From assembly GCA_008508345.1 (NCBI GenBank), contig QNGE01000751.1, forward strand, positions 34,453 to 98,452: a stretch of DNA of 64,000 nucleotides, read 5' to 3'. This document shows, in pieces, positions 36,680 through 47,350 of the stretch; position 1 is the first letter of the stretch; every line of letters starts with the position of its first letter. Source of the stretch: Paragonimus westermani (lineage: Eukaryota > Platyhelminthes > Trematoda > Plagiorchiida > Troglotrematidae). A program made the position numbers and the translations under genes. The notes beneath the pieces were generated by a model that ran no database searches, was not told the origin of the DNA, and saw nothing but the letters and a program-made list of their open reading frames with translations.

Positions 36680-37492
36680 ATGCCGACAGTTGGAGCAATC
36701 ACAATTATTGTTCCACGTTTCTTAGACATGGAATCCGCTTTGTGGTTTATGTAATTAGAGGCGGAGTTCCACAATCAGCGCGTTACGACAGATCAGGCTA
36801 AATTTAGCCAACTCTTGGTCAAGCTTCCCAAGGATTTCACGATGCAAATGCGTGACCTCCTGCTGAATTTACCCGCCGAACATAGATATGAAGCCCTTAA
36901 AGAAGCCGTTATCAAACGGATCACACCGTTTGATAGATCTCGGCTACAACAGCTCTTTAGAGATCTGCAACTGGGAGATAAGCGACCGTCTGATCTGTTG
37001 CTTCAAATGCAACAGTTGCTGGACCCCTCATCCATGGATGAGACACTCCTCAAGGAGTTGTGGATGCAACGCCTTCCGGTTAACACGCAAGCTATTCTCA
37101 CAGCAGCCAAGTCCCCGACCTTGTTGGAAGCAGCACAACTCGCTAATGAGGTTCAGGATCGTTTTTGCACCGTCTCCCCTGTCTCCACTACAACGGTGAC
37201 GAATCGCACGAAAAAGGGTCCTGAGATCCAAAGCTTTCCAGCTTCACAGCACTCATCGCGTCCGCCACCCGATGATTGGCGCATGGTTTGGGCGGAGATA
37301 TCAGCTCTTCGGCGAGATTTTGCCCGCCTTAAGACACGATCCTCTTCGCGTCGACGTCGGAGTAAGTCCACGCGTAAATCTCAGGCATCTAGCGAATTGT
37401 GCTGGTACCACAACAAGTTCGGCAACCGAGCGAAGCGTTGCGTCGTCCCTTGTAAATACTTCAACCAGGGCAACTCCCAAGCCGGCCCGTAA
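36680..37492 (+). pseudogene. Gag of the CsRn1-like element
   Basis: An ATG at 36680 opens a frame interrupted only by TAA at 36752-36754 and then open to 37492. The N-terminal part keeps the family's ...SALWFM / LEAEF... segment across the stop. The central capsid region includes RLQQLFRDLQLGDKRPSDLL. The C-terminus has a basic stretch (SSRRRRSKSTRKS) followed by CWYHNKFGNRAKRCVVPC, a CX2HX9CX3C finger diagnostic of the CsRn1 clade. Gag packages the element RNA. The single nonsense change disables full-length Gag unless translation restarts downstream. Confidence 0.85.
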
Positions 37493-37838
37493 TGGCGACA
37501 AACGCGGCCGGCACACTCCCTAACAGTCGCCTCTTTCACATTAAGAATTCAAGATCGGGAATCACTTTCCTGGTCGTTACCGGGGCGGAAGTCAGCGTGA
37601 TTCCTCTGAGATCCGGTGAGGAGACCCCTCTTCCCTATCTATGCTCCGTGCTGCTAACGGCACACCCATTCCCAACTATGTTCAACGCTCACTCACGCTT
37701 GACCTATGCCTCCGGCGAACATTTCGCTGGGTTTTCACAGTTGCAGCCGTACCTTACGCTATTTTGGGGATTGATTTTTTCAGCATTTCGACCTCGTGGT
37801 CGATACCCGAAGACGAAAACTGGTCGATTCCCGTATGA
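37492..37838 (+). pseudogene. Protease, inactivated
   Basis: Its ATG overlaps the gag stop (TAATG). It begins SRLFHIKNSRSGITFL and then reads VVTGAEVSVIP where the family has DTGAEVS: codon 37576-37578 is GTT, so the catalytic Asp is Val. The frame then shifts near 37640, after which NGTPIPNYVQRSLTL, RTFRWVFTVA and AILGIDF continue in another frame to 37838. A second frame change separates it from the RT. Its role would be to cleave the polyprotein. Confidence 0.82.
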
Positions 37839-37927
37839 AAATCGGTATCAACGGCATCCAGGCATACTCAGAGGCCATCAGTCCTCATATTCTTCAGCCT
37901 GAAATCTCTTAGCCTTACGCATCCTCA

Positions 37928-38845
37928 TTGTTAGATTTCCCACGGCTCGTTCGACCTGCGAACGAACCCCTTCCAGTCACTTCAACTTGCGCTCACCACA
38001 TAAGAACTAAAGACCCACCAGTCTCCTGTAGACCAAGACGTCTGGCTCCGGAAAAACTTAAAGTAGCTAGGGCGGAGTTTGAACACATGCTCGAACTAGG
38101 CATAGTCCGTTCTTCTAAGAGTCCTTGGGCCTCACCATTCCATATGGTTCCCATGAAGTCAGGTGATTGGAGCCCTTGTGGCGATTACCGTGGCCTCAAC
38201 AAGGTCACAATCCACGATCGGTATCTTATCCCTCACATCCAGGATCAGACAGCCTGTCTTTCTGGTAAAACTTTGTTAGGTAAGATTGGTCTGATCCGCG
38301 CTTACCACCAGATACCAGTAGAGGAGGCGGATATCCCCAAAACGGCCGTCATCACGCCTTTTGGCATCTTCGAATTCCTTCGGATGCCATTTGGCCTTAC
38401 AAACGCTGCACAAACCTTCCAGCGTTTTATCCACGAAGTATGCAAAGGCCTGGATTTAGTCTACCCCTACTTAGACAACATATTGGTGGCCAGTTCTTCC
38501 GTAGAAGAACGTGTGTAACATCTACGTTCCTTGTTTGCCAGGTTAGCCCAACACGGGGTAACCGTCAATCCAGCTAAGTGCAAACCTGGAAAGAATATTA
38601 CAGAATTTTCAGGCCACATTATTTCACCTTCTGGCATCCAAGTTTTGCCAATAAAGGTAAGTGCTACCACCGATGTTCCTGAGCCAGCTTCTTTCAAACA
38701 ACTTCGACGTTTCGCCGGTTTAGTAAATTACCATCGTCGGTTCATCCCTCATTATGCGCAAATTCTGCAACCCATCACGGACTTACTCCGAGGTGGTACA
38801 CGTAAATTCATTTTTACGGACGCCGCACGCACAGCTTTTGTGTAG
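37928..38845 (+). pseudogene. Reverse transcriptase, inactivated
   Basis: Same frame throughout, with a TAA at 38516-38518 and a TAG at 38843-38845. Visible RT landmarks are VRSSKSPWASPFHMV, GDYRGLNKVTIHDRYLIPHI, motif A region GKIGLIRAYHQIP, FEFLRMPFGLTNAAQTFQRF and the palm box YLDNILVASS. Motif A should be KID: codon 38288-38290 (GGT) turns its Asp into Gly. The second Asp of YLDD is Asn (codon 38477-38479). Two of the three metal-binding residues are therefore missing. The thumb region RRFAGLVNYHRRFIPHYAQI follows. Confidence 0.9.
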
Positions 38846-39418
38846 CTTGAAAAAGCTCTATTCAATGTTGCTATTTTAGCCCACCCAGACCCTCAAGCCA
38901 CGCTTTCTCTTTTTACTGATGACTCGAGTGTAGCTGTCGGTGCCGTATTGCAACAGTTTGTCGATGACATGTGGCAACTCTTAGGTTTCTTCGCCAAACG
39001 CTTGGTACCGACCGAATCCCGGTATTGCACATTTGGAAGAGAATTACTTGCTATATACCTGGGTATACGCCATTTCCGTCATGCGATGGAAGGTCGCCTC
39101 TTCACTGTGTTTACTGATCACAAGCCCTTGTTGTATGCACTGGGATTTTCATCAGACAGGTACTCTCCCAGGGAGGTCAGACACCTGGACCATGTTTCGC
39201 AGTTTGCTTGCGACATACGGCATGTTTCAGGTGCCCTCAACCCTATCGCTGACGCTCTCTCACGCGTCCACGCCACCCTAGTCACACCTGCTTCCGTTGA
39301 CCTTAGCGACCTAGCTGCAGCCAAGACGCGAGAGCCTGATTTTCAAGCTTCCTTGCAACGCTACTCCTTGAAGCTGTGCACCGTTCCGCTGCCTAATACA
39401 GATGGAACCATTCTTTGA
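38846..39418 (+). pseudogene. RNase H domain
   Basis: Continues in the RT frame after the TAG and ends at an in-frame TGA (39416-39418). Landmarks are LSLFTDDSSVAVGAVLQQ (first Asp), SRYCTFGRELLAIYLGIRHF (Glu), LFTVFTDHKPLLYAL (second Asp) and HVSGALNPIADALSRVHA (last Asp). Catalytic positions look intact. It would degrade the RNA strand during reverse transcription. Confidence 0.88.
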
Positions 39419-39421
39419 GAT

Positions 39422-40591
39422 ATGACTACAGGTATTCCAAGACCTGTAGTGCCACTAGCATACAGGCGTGCGATCTTCAACCAGCTTCATAATCTCTCGC
39501 ACCCTGGTATTCGAGCTACAGTTAACCTAGTAACGGATCGGCTTGTTTGGCCCAAAGTCGGCTCAGACGTTCGTAGTTGGGCACGCGCTTGCCTGCAATG
39601 CCAACGTTCCAAGGTGCATAAGCACACACGAAGCCCAATTTCTTCATTCGGTCTCCCAGATGCCAGGTTTTCACATATTCACTTGGATTTAGTTGGACCC
39701 TTGCCACCACCACGTGGCTACGTCTGTGTTGACCGATTTTCAAGATGGCCGGATGCCATCCCACTTAGGAATTGCTTCTCCGAGGTTGTCGTGAACGCCC
39801 TCTTGGAACGTTGGGTGGCCAATTACGGATGCCCTACAACCATTACGACGGACCGCGGTTCGCATTTCGAATGCTCAACGTTCGAAGCTATGACGAACTT
39901 TCTTGGATGCCGGCACATTCGCACCACGGCATACCATCCGTCCTCGAATGGTTTAGTGGAACGTTTCCATAGGCAGCTTAAAGCTTCACTTTGTGCCATC
40001 ACTAGTCAGGTATGGAGCGAAGTACTCCCTTTAGTACTTTTAGGTATCAGAAACACGCTGAAGGCCGACCTCCAAAGCACACCAGCAGAACTTCTTTATG
40101 GCTGTACGCTGCGTTTGCCCGGTGAATTTGTTTCACCCCCTCCTCCAACTTCTTCCCTTCCTTCGAACTTTGCTTCGACACTGTCGCAATACATGCGACA
40201 AATTCAGCCCACACCTCCCCGTGAACAGAACAGGCCAGTGCACATGCACAAGGATTTGGCCACTTGTTCACATGTACTCGTCCGTTGCGACGAAGTACGC
40301 AAGCCACTGCAGCCTCCTTACTCGGGCCCCTTCAAGGTGCTTCGGCGAACACCCAAGCACTTCACAATCGATCGTAATGGTCGTTGCGACACCGTCTCCA
40401 TCGATCGCCTTAAGGTCGCGTATGTAGATGACGATATCACCCGAGTCCTTTCGCAGCCATCCGTGGCAACGCCCACCCCCACACCGCCCTCTTCACCAGT
40501 TGCCTCCACGCCACCTGCCCCACGTCAAACGCGATCAGGACGTCACGTCCACTTCCCAGCCCGTTTTGTAGACATTGTTTATTATACATAG
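39422..40591 (+). pseudogene. Integrase, intact frame of 389 codons
   Basis: Same frame as RT and RNase H, separated only by the TGA. HHCC zinc finger: HNLSH and CLQCQ. Catalytic triad: Asp in HIHLDLVGPL, Asp in TITTDRGSHFE and Glu in NGLVERFHRQLK, all present. A few residues seem missing at GYVCVDRFSRW. The C-terminus has the YSGPFKVLRRTPKHFTI fold (GPF/Y-type module) and a Pro/Thr-rich tail; no chromodomain is seen. This domain inserts the cDNA. It is the best-preserved part of the element but lacks its own start context. Confidence 0.9.
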
Positions 40592-41099
40592 TATTTTTTT
40601 CCCCCCAGTAACCTTCTCATTTCAGAGATAAAGAAGCAAAAAAATCGCAAATCAAAAAACGACAAAAGAAAACATTTTGTAGAGCAATACTTGACGTGCA
40701 CCAAACACTAGAAGGTTACATGGTGAGCCTGTACATAATTTTTGCTCGCCAGATACTTATTTTCTTTCTATATTACAGGTGACGCGCAGAGCACGGTGGG
40801 GGGAGAGCACACTCCCGTCTGTCGTTGCAGCAGTGGGGAAAGCCTACCTCCCATCTTTTTCTCCTCGAGTTTTGGTGGGTTGGGTAGCCCGCTCCGACAG
40901 CACCACCTTAGGGACGCATGGACAATTCCGGATATTGCAAGCAGACCGACCCCTCTTCACCGTTACCAACCTTCTTCAACGTGGCATACGTAGCTGTTCT
41001 TTAATACGTTGGTCCCCCAATCAACCCGCGGTAACTTCGATGTCATTAGCTCCATTTTCTTTTGCTTTTGTCGAAGGCCTTCAAGTGTGAAGCCTTCTA
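40592..41099 (+). other. 3' untranslated region of the CsRn1-like element
   Basis: About 500 bp between the integrase stop and the polypurine tract. Open frames at 40742-40993 and 40779-41090 overlap in different frames and look like chance. Confidence 0.6.
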
Positions 41100-41108
41100 G
41101 GGGGGGAC
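41100..41108 (+). other. Polypurine tract
   Basis: GGGGGGGAC immediately before the 3' LTR, in the position used to prime plus-strand DNA synthesis. Confidence 0.75.
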
Positions 41109-41111
41109 GTC

Positions 41112-41428
41112 TGTAGAGACATTCTTGGTTTGCCACGTATTCCAACTATTTTGCTGTTTATTTTGACCGTTGACACTATTGATATTGTTTGGTTGCATGT
41201 CTGGATTTTCTCGTAGGTTCGACCGCCCAAGGTCACAATTGCAATTACACTTGCACCTTCCGGACGCTAGCTACTGGTCTGTTGCGCTTTGCTTCTGTTG
41301 TGTTTTGCTTACAGCTCGCTTTCCCGGTCTCTTTGCAATAAACGTCGTTGTCCTATAATCAGTTTTTCTGATTTAATTATTGTGGAGAATAGGCACGATT
41401 CTAGACAGAAACGTACCAGTTCTCTACA
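41112..41428 (+). repeat. 3' LTR
   Basis: 317 bp, TGTAGAGAC...CTCTACA. It differs from the 5' LTR by roughly 25 substitutions and a 6-base insertion. The inverted ends TGTAGAG / CTCTACA are better kept here than in the 5' copy. Confidence 0.93.
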
Positions 41429-41432
41429 TGCC
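41429..41432 (+). repeat. Target-site duplication, right (TGCC)
   Basis: Matches 36154-36157. Confidence 0.8.
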
Positions 41433-43399
41433 ATCCATTTGGTTGAGGTGAATATCACAATGTAGTGTGCAAGTTTATGGTAATTGTTTTCCAACACTTG
41501 ACTTCATGGTTTGAAAACAGCGGGGTAGTTTCCAATGTGAATTGTCCAATCCACCTTCCAGATTACGCTTGGAGTCTTGGTCCTCTTGATGTTTTCGGTG
41601 TTTTTTTCCATTTTAGGTAGATCAGAATCTTATATTTAGGCTCTGACAGAGCATGCGGTAAACGGTCACAACGCCGTGATTTCTCTCGTAATGAAATTAC
41701 CAATTAGGGACGCACATAAGTGAACAGTACACACTGCCAGTCGTACATAGTCACATCGAGTAGCCTTGATTATCATTCAGAAATGTGATAATTAACAAAC
41801 ACCTATAGCGACTTTACTAAATAATATTTGGATAGTCGCATTCATTGTACATTTTCGATTATTTTGGTTTTTTACCTACTTTCGTTTTTGTCAAGCTACT
41901 GATTTTGTAACATCTGGCCCGAGGCTAAAATCACAACTCGCTCCGTGTCTCGCTAGCTTGACGTGTCTCTTTGTACTCTCTATTTTCCAGGGGTCGACAG
42001 TAATACACGAAGTCAACGCGCTGAGACTTGGCTTTTCATTGTCGATCGGTTGTCGATAGTGATAACTGACAGGGTTTTATTTTGTTGGATCAGTTCTAAC
42101 ACACCATTACATCCTTGTTTTTGTTGGAGGTGACGTCGCAACGTCATTTCTTTCCAGGAGGGTTGTTTTTACTCTGCGTAAATGTTATTTTATCTGGTTA
42201 CACATTTGGAATTCCTCATATATGCTGCAGATGTTTTATATTTTCAGGGACGAATAGTGCCAAAATCATTCCTCGGACGAGACGATAATCATTATTTTAT
42301 TGACATAATCTTGCAAACATTTCATCTGTTCCACATCTGTACGAAAAATTCATAGGTTTCGTTGCCTATATGTGAACTGCTGGTCCTGTTCTATAAAGTA
42401 CAGCCTCGCTTCTCAGTAGTGCAGCACATCTGGGACACGTGGAAACTAGACATCAAGTCTCATCACCAGAAAGATTGTAACACGCAACGCTGGACCTGTT
42501 GCCGTAGATACTGTGGGGATACTGTAGGGAATTTGTGCACATCAGCCGTGTAAAATAGATTTACTTTTGGTGTTCTGTAAACCTGAGAAGCTTGTAACGG
42601 ATATCTAGTAATAATGAATATTCCAGGCCCAACGCCTTTTGCCTTCACAAATGTCTTAAACGAGTGAATTAGATACAAACGCGAGACACCACAGCCTCTT
42701 GATGAGACGAAATACAAGTGTAAGACTTTTCGGGGTCGCACATAAATCTATGTATGGATGCTTGTTCAAAGTGACGTTCACCTGGAGGATAAGCTACAAC
42801 GTGCTCTGAATTCTAAGATGCCGGCACAGTGACACTGCTGAATTTCCGGTAGGTGGGGCGAGAATGTTGTGTAAGTAAAGCGTCCGTAATTTTTCTTCGA
42901 TAAAATAACTGGTAGACGCAGGGCCATCGGTAGAATACGAGAGACAGCTAGCGTTAGTAGGAAGCACAAACATGGAGTAGGACGCAAATATCTTGTTGTA
43001 AAAACATCTGGGTTATTTTGTTCAGGGGTTTCACAGAACTCCCAAACTGTTTCTTCTTTCTCATTCAGGAAGTGCTGGTAGTGCCTCTTTGAGCGCTGTA
43101 ACTAGCCCCACACAGCCACGAGACAAACTAACTGCCCCTGGGAAACCGATTGATTGTGCTCACTAAATCGCAGTTGCAAGCGCAGTGAATCACTTGAAAC
43201 ATATTTCTTGAGGCATATTTCTTGTCGTCACCAGTTAGTGCCACAGAATCATCAAGCAAAATGTGAGCATTTTCAGTAGGCCCAATATATTTACCTCTTC
43301 AGGGCAACGTTTCACCCTCTGCTAGCCTGATAAGACTTATACTGTACATAGCTTAACCTGGTAAGCTGCTGCAACAGCAGCAGCAAAAACCAGGGTTAA
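41433..43399. other. No recognisable gene
   Basis: Read on both strands without finding a domain. The last 100 bp probably belong to the 5' end of the LINE that follows, including a CTGCTGCAACAGCAGCAGC near-palindrome at about 43365-43385. Confidence 0.4.
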
Positions 43400-43486
43400 T
43401 CATTACGGAAGCTCAAGAAAGTTGAGAGCACTCCGACGGCCTTCTGCAAGCAGTTTGTACACCCCAACCCGGGAGGTAGCCCTCCT

Positions 43487-44200
43487 GTGCGCTCAACACC
43501 ACTTGGATCGACAGCTTTACACCCTAAGAACAACACCATGGTTTCACCAAAATTCCAAAACAGCAATGAATTTGCTCAGGGAACAAAAATACCAACTACT
43601 AGCACAGTTACGAGATATGAGAAGCCAATAGCGTCGACGCCAAGGGGGCAAATGAAAGAAGGTAACAGGATGCTCGTAAATCATCGTGTGTACCACAGTC
43701 CTAATAGCGTGACAAACTTTGATGCGGTTCACGCACGGATCGCGCAACACGAGGCCCATTTACGTAATGTCACAGCTGCTTTACATAATCAGCTCAATCC
43801 AGTGAGACAGTTACAAATTTCCTATGAGGCCACCCCGAAAAGGGACAGGAACACAATTATTCAAGCCTCCGTACCAGTCATACCGAATCCTAAGCATAGG
43901 AGGTCTTCGGAAAGACAACCAATTCTAAGTGTTTTGCGAAACGCTGAACTACCCGCAGCGACAAAATGGCGCAGAGCACACAGACTCGGTAGGTGGATCA
44001 CATCTAACACGCAAACGAACAGCCACAGACTACTCCTAGTTGAATTTCGAGACCGCAACCTTCGGGATCTGGTAATATCCAAAGCTGACACGATAGCTCA
44101 GAGGATGCCATGCATAAAAGTCGAAGGAGACACAGCCACGGAAGGCAAATCTGACCCATATAGAGTGATGTCAGCTACACCAAGAGTCATAAGTGAGTGA
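43487..44200 (+). pseudogene. LINE ORF1-like protein
   Basis: A 237-codon open frame, basic and Gln/Asn-rich in its first half. The C-terminal part (RRAHRLGRWI, SHRLLLVEFRDRNLRDLVI) has the LGRW... / LLVEF.....R..V pattern seen in the RNA-binding region of LINE ORF1 proteins. The last residues before the stop are TPRVISE. The start is uncertain; the frame uses an upstream ATG at 43487. It probably acted as the RNA chaperone. It lies 200 bp before the endonuclease. Confidence 0.55.
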
Positions 44201-44398
44201 CCTGGCTTAAACCTGGGTCAGGAAGCAAAACGCAGCGCCAAGAGAAAAAGACGATGATGCCACAGCCTTGGAGAGCCAAACACCGAAGAAAAAGATGGTT
44301 TACATCGGGCTGGTTCTTATCCTTATATCCAAAAACGGGTTTATCTCTCGGAGGAAACCTCTAAGGGATTAGATACGACCAAATGGCGGAGTAGGCAG

Positions 44399-45178
44399 AT
44401 GGCCAGATCGTCAGAGCTAAAATGCATGCAAGCGAATGTATGCAGCCTGCTCAACAAGAGAGACGAGCTGCAAACAGCGATCCATTCCATAGATATTTGC
44501 TTCCTCACAGAAACCTGGCTCAAAGAAGGAACAGATCTGGGGGATTGGATGCGTGGGTTCCAATGGTATTGCAGTGACCGTGGCAATGCAGTCGTGGGCG
44601 ACTGCCTAATGTTTATCAAACGTTCTATAAGGCAGTCTCCCGTGAACTACGACTGCAATTGCGTGGGTGTTCAGATTGCTGTTAGCCTACTTCACGTCAA
44701 ACCTCCATTGACCGTCTTCGGGGTGTACCGCAGTGCGGGTGCAACATTAGAGGAAGACGAAGTGTTACTAGAATCATTTCGGTTGGCTTGTCAATCAGGC
44801 CATCGCCTGCTCGTTTTGGGAGATTTTAATGCTCTCAAAATTAACTGGTCATTTGGATCTGTTAGTGACAGAGGGTTTGACCACAAGCTGTTCGACCTGG
44901 TCAACAGATTCACACTGACACAACATGCGAGTATAGCTATGAGATCCCGACCCGGACAGATGGTCTTAGTGTTAGACCTGATCCTAACTCGGCACAGCAC
45001 GGACGTCACAAACGTACGGCCTACAGCACCACTGGGAAAGAGTGATCACGTGATGATTTATTTTTCGTTTCATTGTTTCCCGCTAGCGAAGCAGGCACAC
45101 AAGGTGCAACAGTTTCACCGAATAGACAACAAGAAACTATTACTGGTAAGGTGGCATGGAACCCAACGACCTCTGTAG
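44399..45178 (+). pseudogene. LINE endonuclease domain
   Basis: All family landmarks are readable: QANVCSLLNKRDEL (Asn), CFLTETWL (Glu), GVYRSAGA, LLVLGDFNALKINW (Asp and Asn), VLVLDLILTRHS and LGKSDHVMIYFSF (Asp-His). The frame leaves its natural continuation near 45.1 kb, where the coding register moves to the frame beginning at 45073. The domain nicks chromosomal DNA. Its catalytic residues seem intact, which is unusual for this window. Confidence 0.85.
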
Positions 45179-46452
45179 AGGACCTCAACAGTCTGTGGTC
45201 GACCTACGTCGATGACATCCGGGTTCTTACAGATAAACACGTCCCTCAGAAACAAATCAGAGGAAGAGGTCGAGAGCCATGGGTTCGTCCCACGGTCAAC
45301 AGAGCTTTCCAACGTAAGTACATAGCTTGGAAGACGTATGTGCAACATAGGGGGTTTAAAAGCTCCATTATTCGCAAAAAGGTTCGAGAAGAGGCAATCA
45401 AGGTGGCAAGAAATGCTCGTCCAGTCTATGAGCTCAACATAGCACGGGATAATAAACAGAATTCGAGGAGTTTTTATGGGTATGCTTAGTCCAGGTCCTC
45501 TCTAAGAAGGGAGATTGTGACCACACTCTCGTATAACGGGGATATCATATCGACCGACAGGGGCATGGCGGACGCGTCCATGGCACAGTTTCAAAGTGTT
45601 TATCGTTCAGACAACGAAGCACCGGAGCCCCTGCCTAATGCCGTGAGGGTGCTCACGGTGGATCAGATCATCACGCCCCACGAAGTTGAGCAAGCGATAT
45701 CCAAGCTAAACAGCACAAAGTCCGCAGGACCTGACCGCATCCATCAGGCAGTCCTAAAATCTCTGGCCAACTTGTTAGCGTCACCATTTGCCTAACTGTT
45801 TAACCTCACATTAGAACCAGGGATAGTGGTGAGAGACTGGAAAGAAGCTATTGTACTTCCCATCTTCAAAGAAGGCAACCGATCAGAAGTTGGAAATTAC
45901 CGACCGGTAAGTCTGACGAGTGTTGTCAGCCAAATTTTCGAACGAATATCACGAGAGAGAAAATGTAAGTTTCTTTGTGAACAGAAATTCTTCAGGGCTC
46001 CTCAGCATGGTTTCCTAGAGAGAGATCTTGTCTTACCAATTTGCTGACGTTTTTGGACAATATCACGGAGAAACTGGATAAAGGAGAAGAGGTCGATGTG
46101 TGCTACCTGGACTTTCAGAAAGCCTTCGATTCTGTCAACCACAGGCTTTTATGCTGGAAACTCCGACAAGCTGGAATCTCTACTAGAATCTGCAGATGGA
46201 TGCAGACGTTTCTAGTTGGAAGGTCATATAGGGTGAGAGCAAGAGGGGTACTGTCGGACAAAAGTTCTCCGTTAAGTGGAGTTCCTTAGGGATCAATCCT
46301 CGCCCCTCTGCCTTTCCTAGTGTACGTGAACGATCTGACCAACGACTTAGTCTGCACATGTTATCTGTATGCAGACGATGTAAAGCTGGTCGGGAGTTCG
46401 TCGGACTCGACCGCTTTCCAAGGAGACATTCTCGAAATTTGCGAATGGACAT
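45073..46452 (+). pseudogene. LINE reverse transcriptase
   Basis: Blocks in order: linker with VRPTVNRAFQRKYIAWKTYV; a TAG (45487-45489); ISKLNSTKSAGPDRIHQAVL; a TAA (45793-45795); VRDWKEAIVLPIFKEGNRSE and VGNYRPVSLTSV; a frame change near 46.03 kb; VCYLDFQKAFDSVNHRLL (motif A); SPLSGVP followed by a TAG (46287-46289); then CYLYADDVKLVG, the intact catalytic box. Both catalytic Asp of YADD and the motif A Asp are present. It is inactive only because of the stops and shifts. Confidence 0.87.
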
Positions 46453-47182
46453 TAAAGTGAGATCTACTGCTGAACGTTCTTAAGAGTCATATCATCCCCA
46501 AAGCTCTCCAGTCAACGCCCAGGTATTTAAGGGATGCATATGGGCAGACATTTGAACTAACAACTAAGTAGCAAACAAAAGACTTGGGTATTCAAGTCAC
46601 TAGTACGTTTACTCCATCTGCTCAATTTACCGCATCCGCGACAAAAGCGCGGCGGGCGTTATAACGACTGGAATCGGCGTTCGCCAACCGCTGTCCAGCG
46701 GTGTTCGTTCCACTATACTCGGCTATAGTTCGCCCCCACTTGGAATATTGTGTCCAAGCTAGGGCACCATATCTCAAAAGAGATATAGCCGCCCTCGAAA
46801 AAGTACAAAAGTTCGCCACACGTATGGTATGCGGTAGGAAGGGTCTAAGCTACCAAGACCGACTAACTTCTTTGAACTTATTTTCGCTTGAACGTAGGCG
46901 GGTAAGAGGAGACCTCATTGAAATGTACAAAATTACCCACTACGCTGGAACAAGCCCCATGGCCGGTTTGATCGAGATGGTCAGAACAGATATTTAAGGG
47001 GTCACAGGTTCGCAGTCAAGAAAACAATATCACGATTTGCTGTCCGATATCACTTCTTCACTAACAGGGTAGTCAACTCGTGCAACAAGTTGCCTGCTAA
47101 GACAGTTGAGGCTGCGAGCCTAAATATATTTAGAAGAGAGCTAGACAAATGTTGGAATCATCTTTTTCTTACTCTGTACTGA
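46453..47182 (+). pseudogene. LINE C-terminal domain
   Basis: Continues the RT with stops at 46458-46460, 46569-46571 and 46662-46664. It includes VFVPLYSAIVRPHLEYCVQA, ALEKVQKFATRM and FSLERRRVRGDLIEMYKI, a set typical of CR1/jockey proteins. After a register change near 46990 it ends RYLRGHRFAVKK, NRVVNSCNKLPAKTVEA and FRRELDKCWNHLFLTLY with TGA at 47180-47182. The function of this domain is not well defined; it is conserved across the clade. Confidence 0.8.
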
Positions 47183-47350
47183 CCGAAGTATGATTGGTTT
47201 CTGCTATTTAGACCAGTCAGGTTTTGATACTCCTTTCCTTCTGTACCTACCCTTAGACCACCACGGAACACATCAACAGAAAACGCAGTCTGATCAATCT
47301 CCGGATCACACCAGTCTATCATCAGGACGTCAATAGGCACTAGCCTTCAC

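Larger units (their letters stand above)
36158..41428 (+). mobile_element. CsRn1-clade Ty3/gypsy LTR retrotransposon, complete but dead
   Basis: A 5.27-kb element with both LTRs, a 4-bp target duplication, a primer-binding site, gag, protease, RT, RNase H, integrase and a polypurine tract, in the order of the metavirid (Ty3/gypsy) family. The Gag zinc finger is CHCC, not CCHC, the hallmark of the CsRn1 group first described in the liver fluke Clonorchis. The LTRs differ at about 25 positions plus one 6-base indel by my count, about 8%, so the insertion is old. Coding parts carry stops, frameshifts and lost catalytic residues. Confidence 0.93.
43400..47350 (+). mobile_element. CR1-type LINE, near full length
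   Basis: Non-LTR retrotransposon with an ORF1-like frame, endonuclease, reverse transcriptase and the conserved C-terminal domain, in order on the plus strand over about 3.9 kb. The domain set and spacing fit the CR1/jockey group found in flukes. At least six nonsense codons and three frame changes make it non-autonomous, but the endonuclease and RT signatures are well kept, so it is much younger than the LINE scraps at 57 and 62 kb. Ends are approximate; no target duplication was identified. Confidence 0.85.

Noticed and set aside
36577..36801. A separate 74-codon gene in the gypsy leader
   Set aside because: It overlaps the true Gag start in another frame and has no motif.
40742..41090. 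An env-like third gene in the gypsy element
   Set aside because: Two overlapping short frames with no signal peptide, membrane segment or similarity; CsRn1-type elements do not usually carry env.
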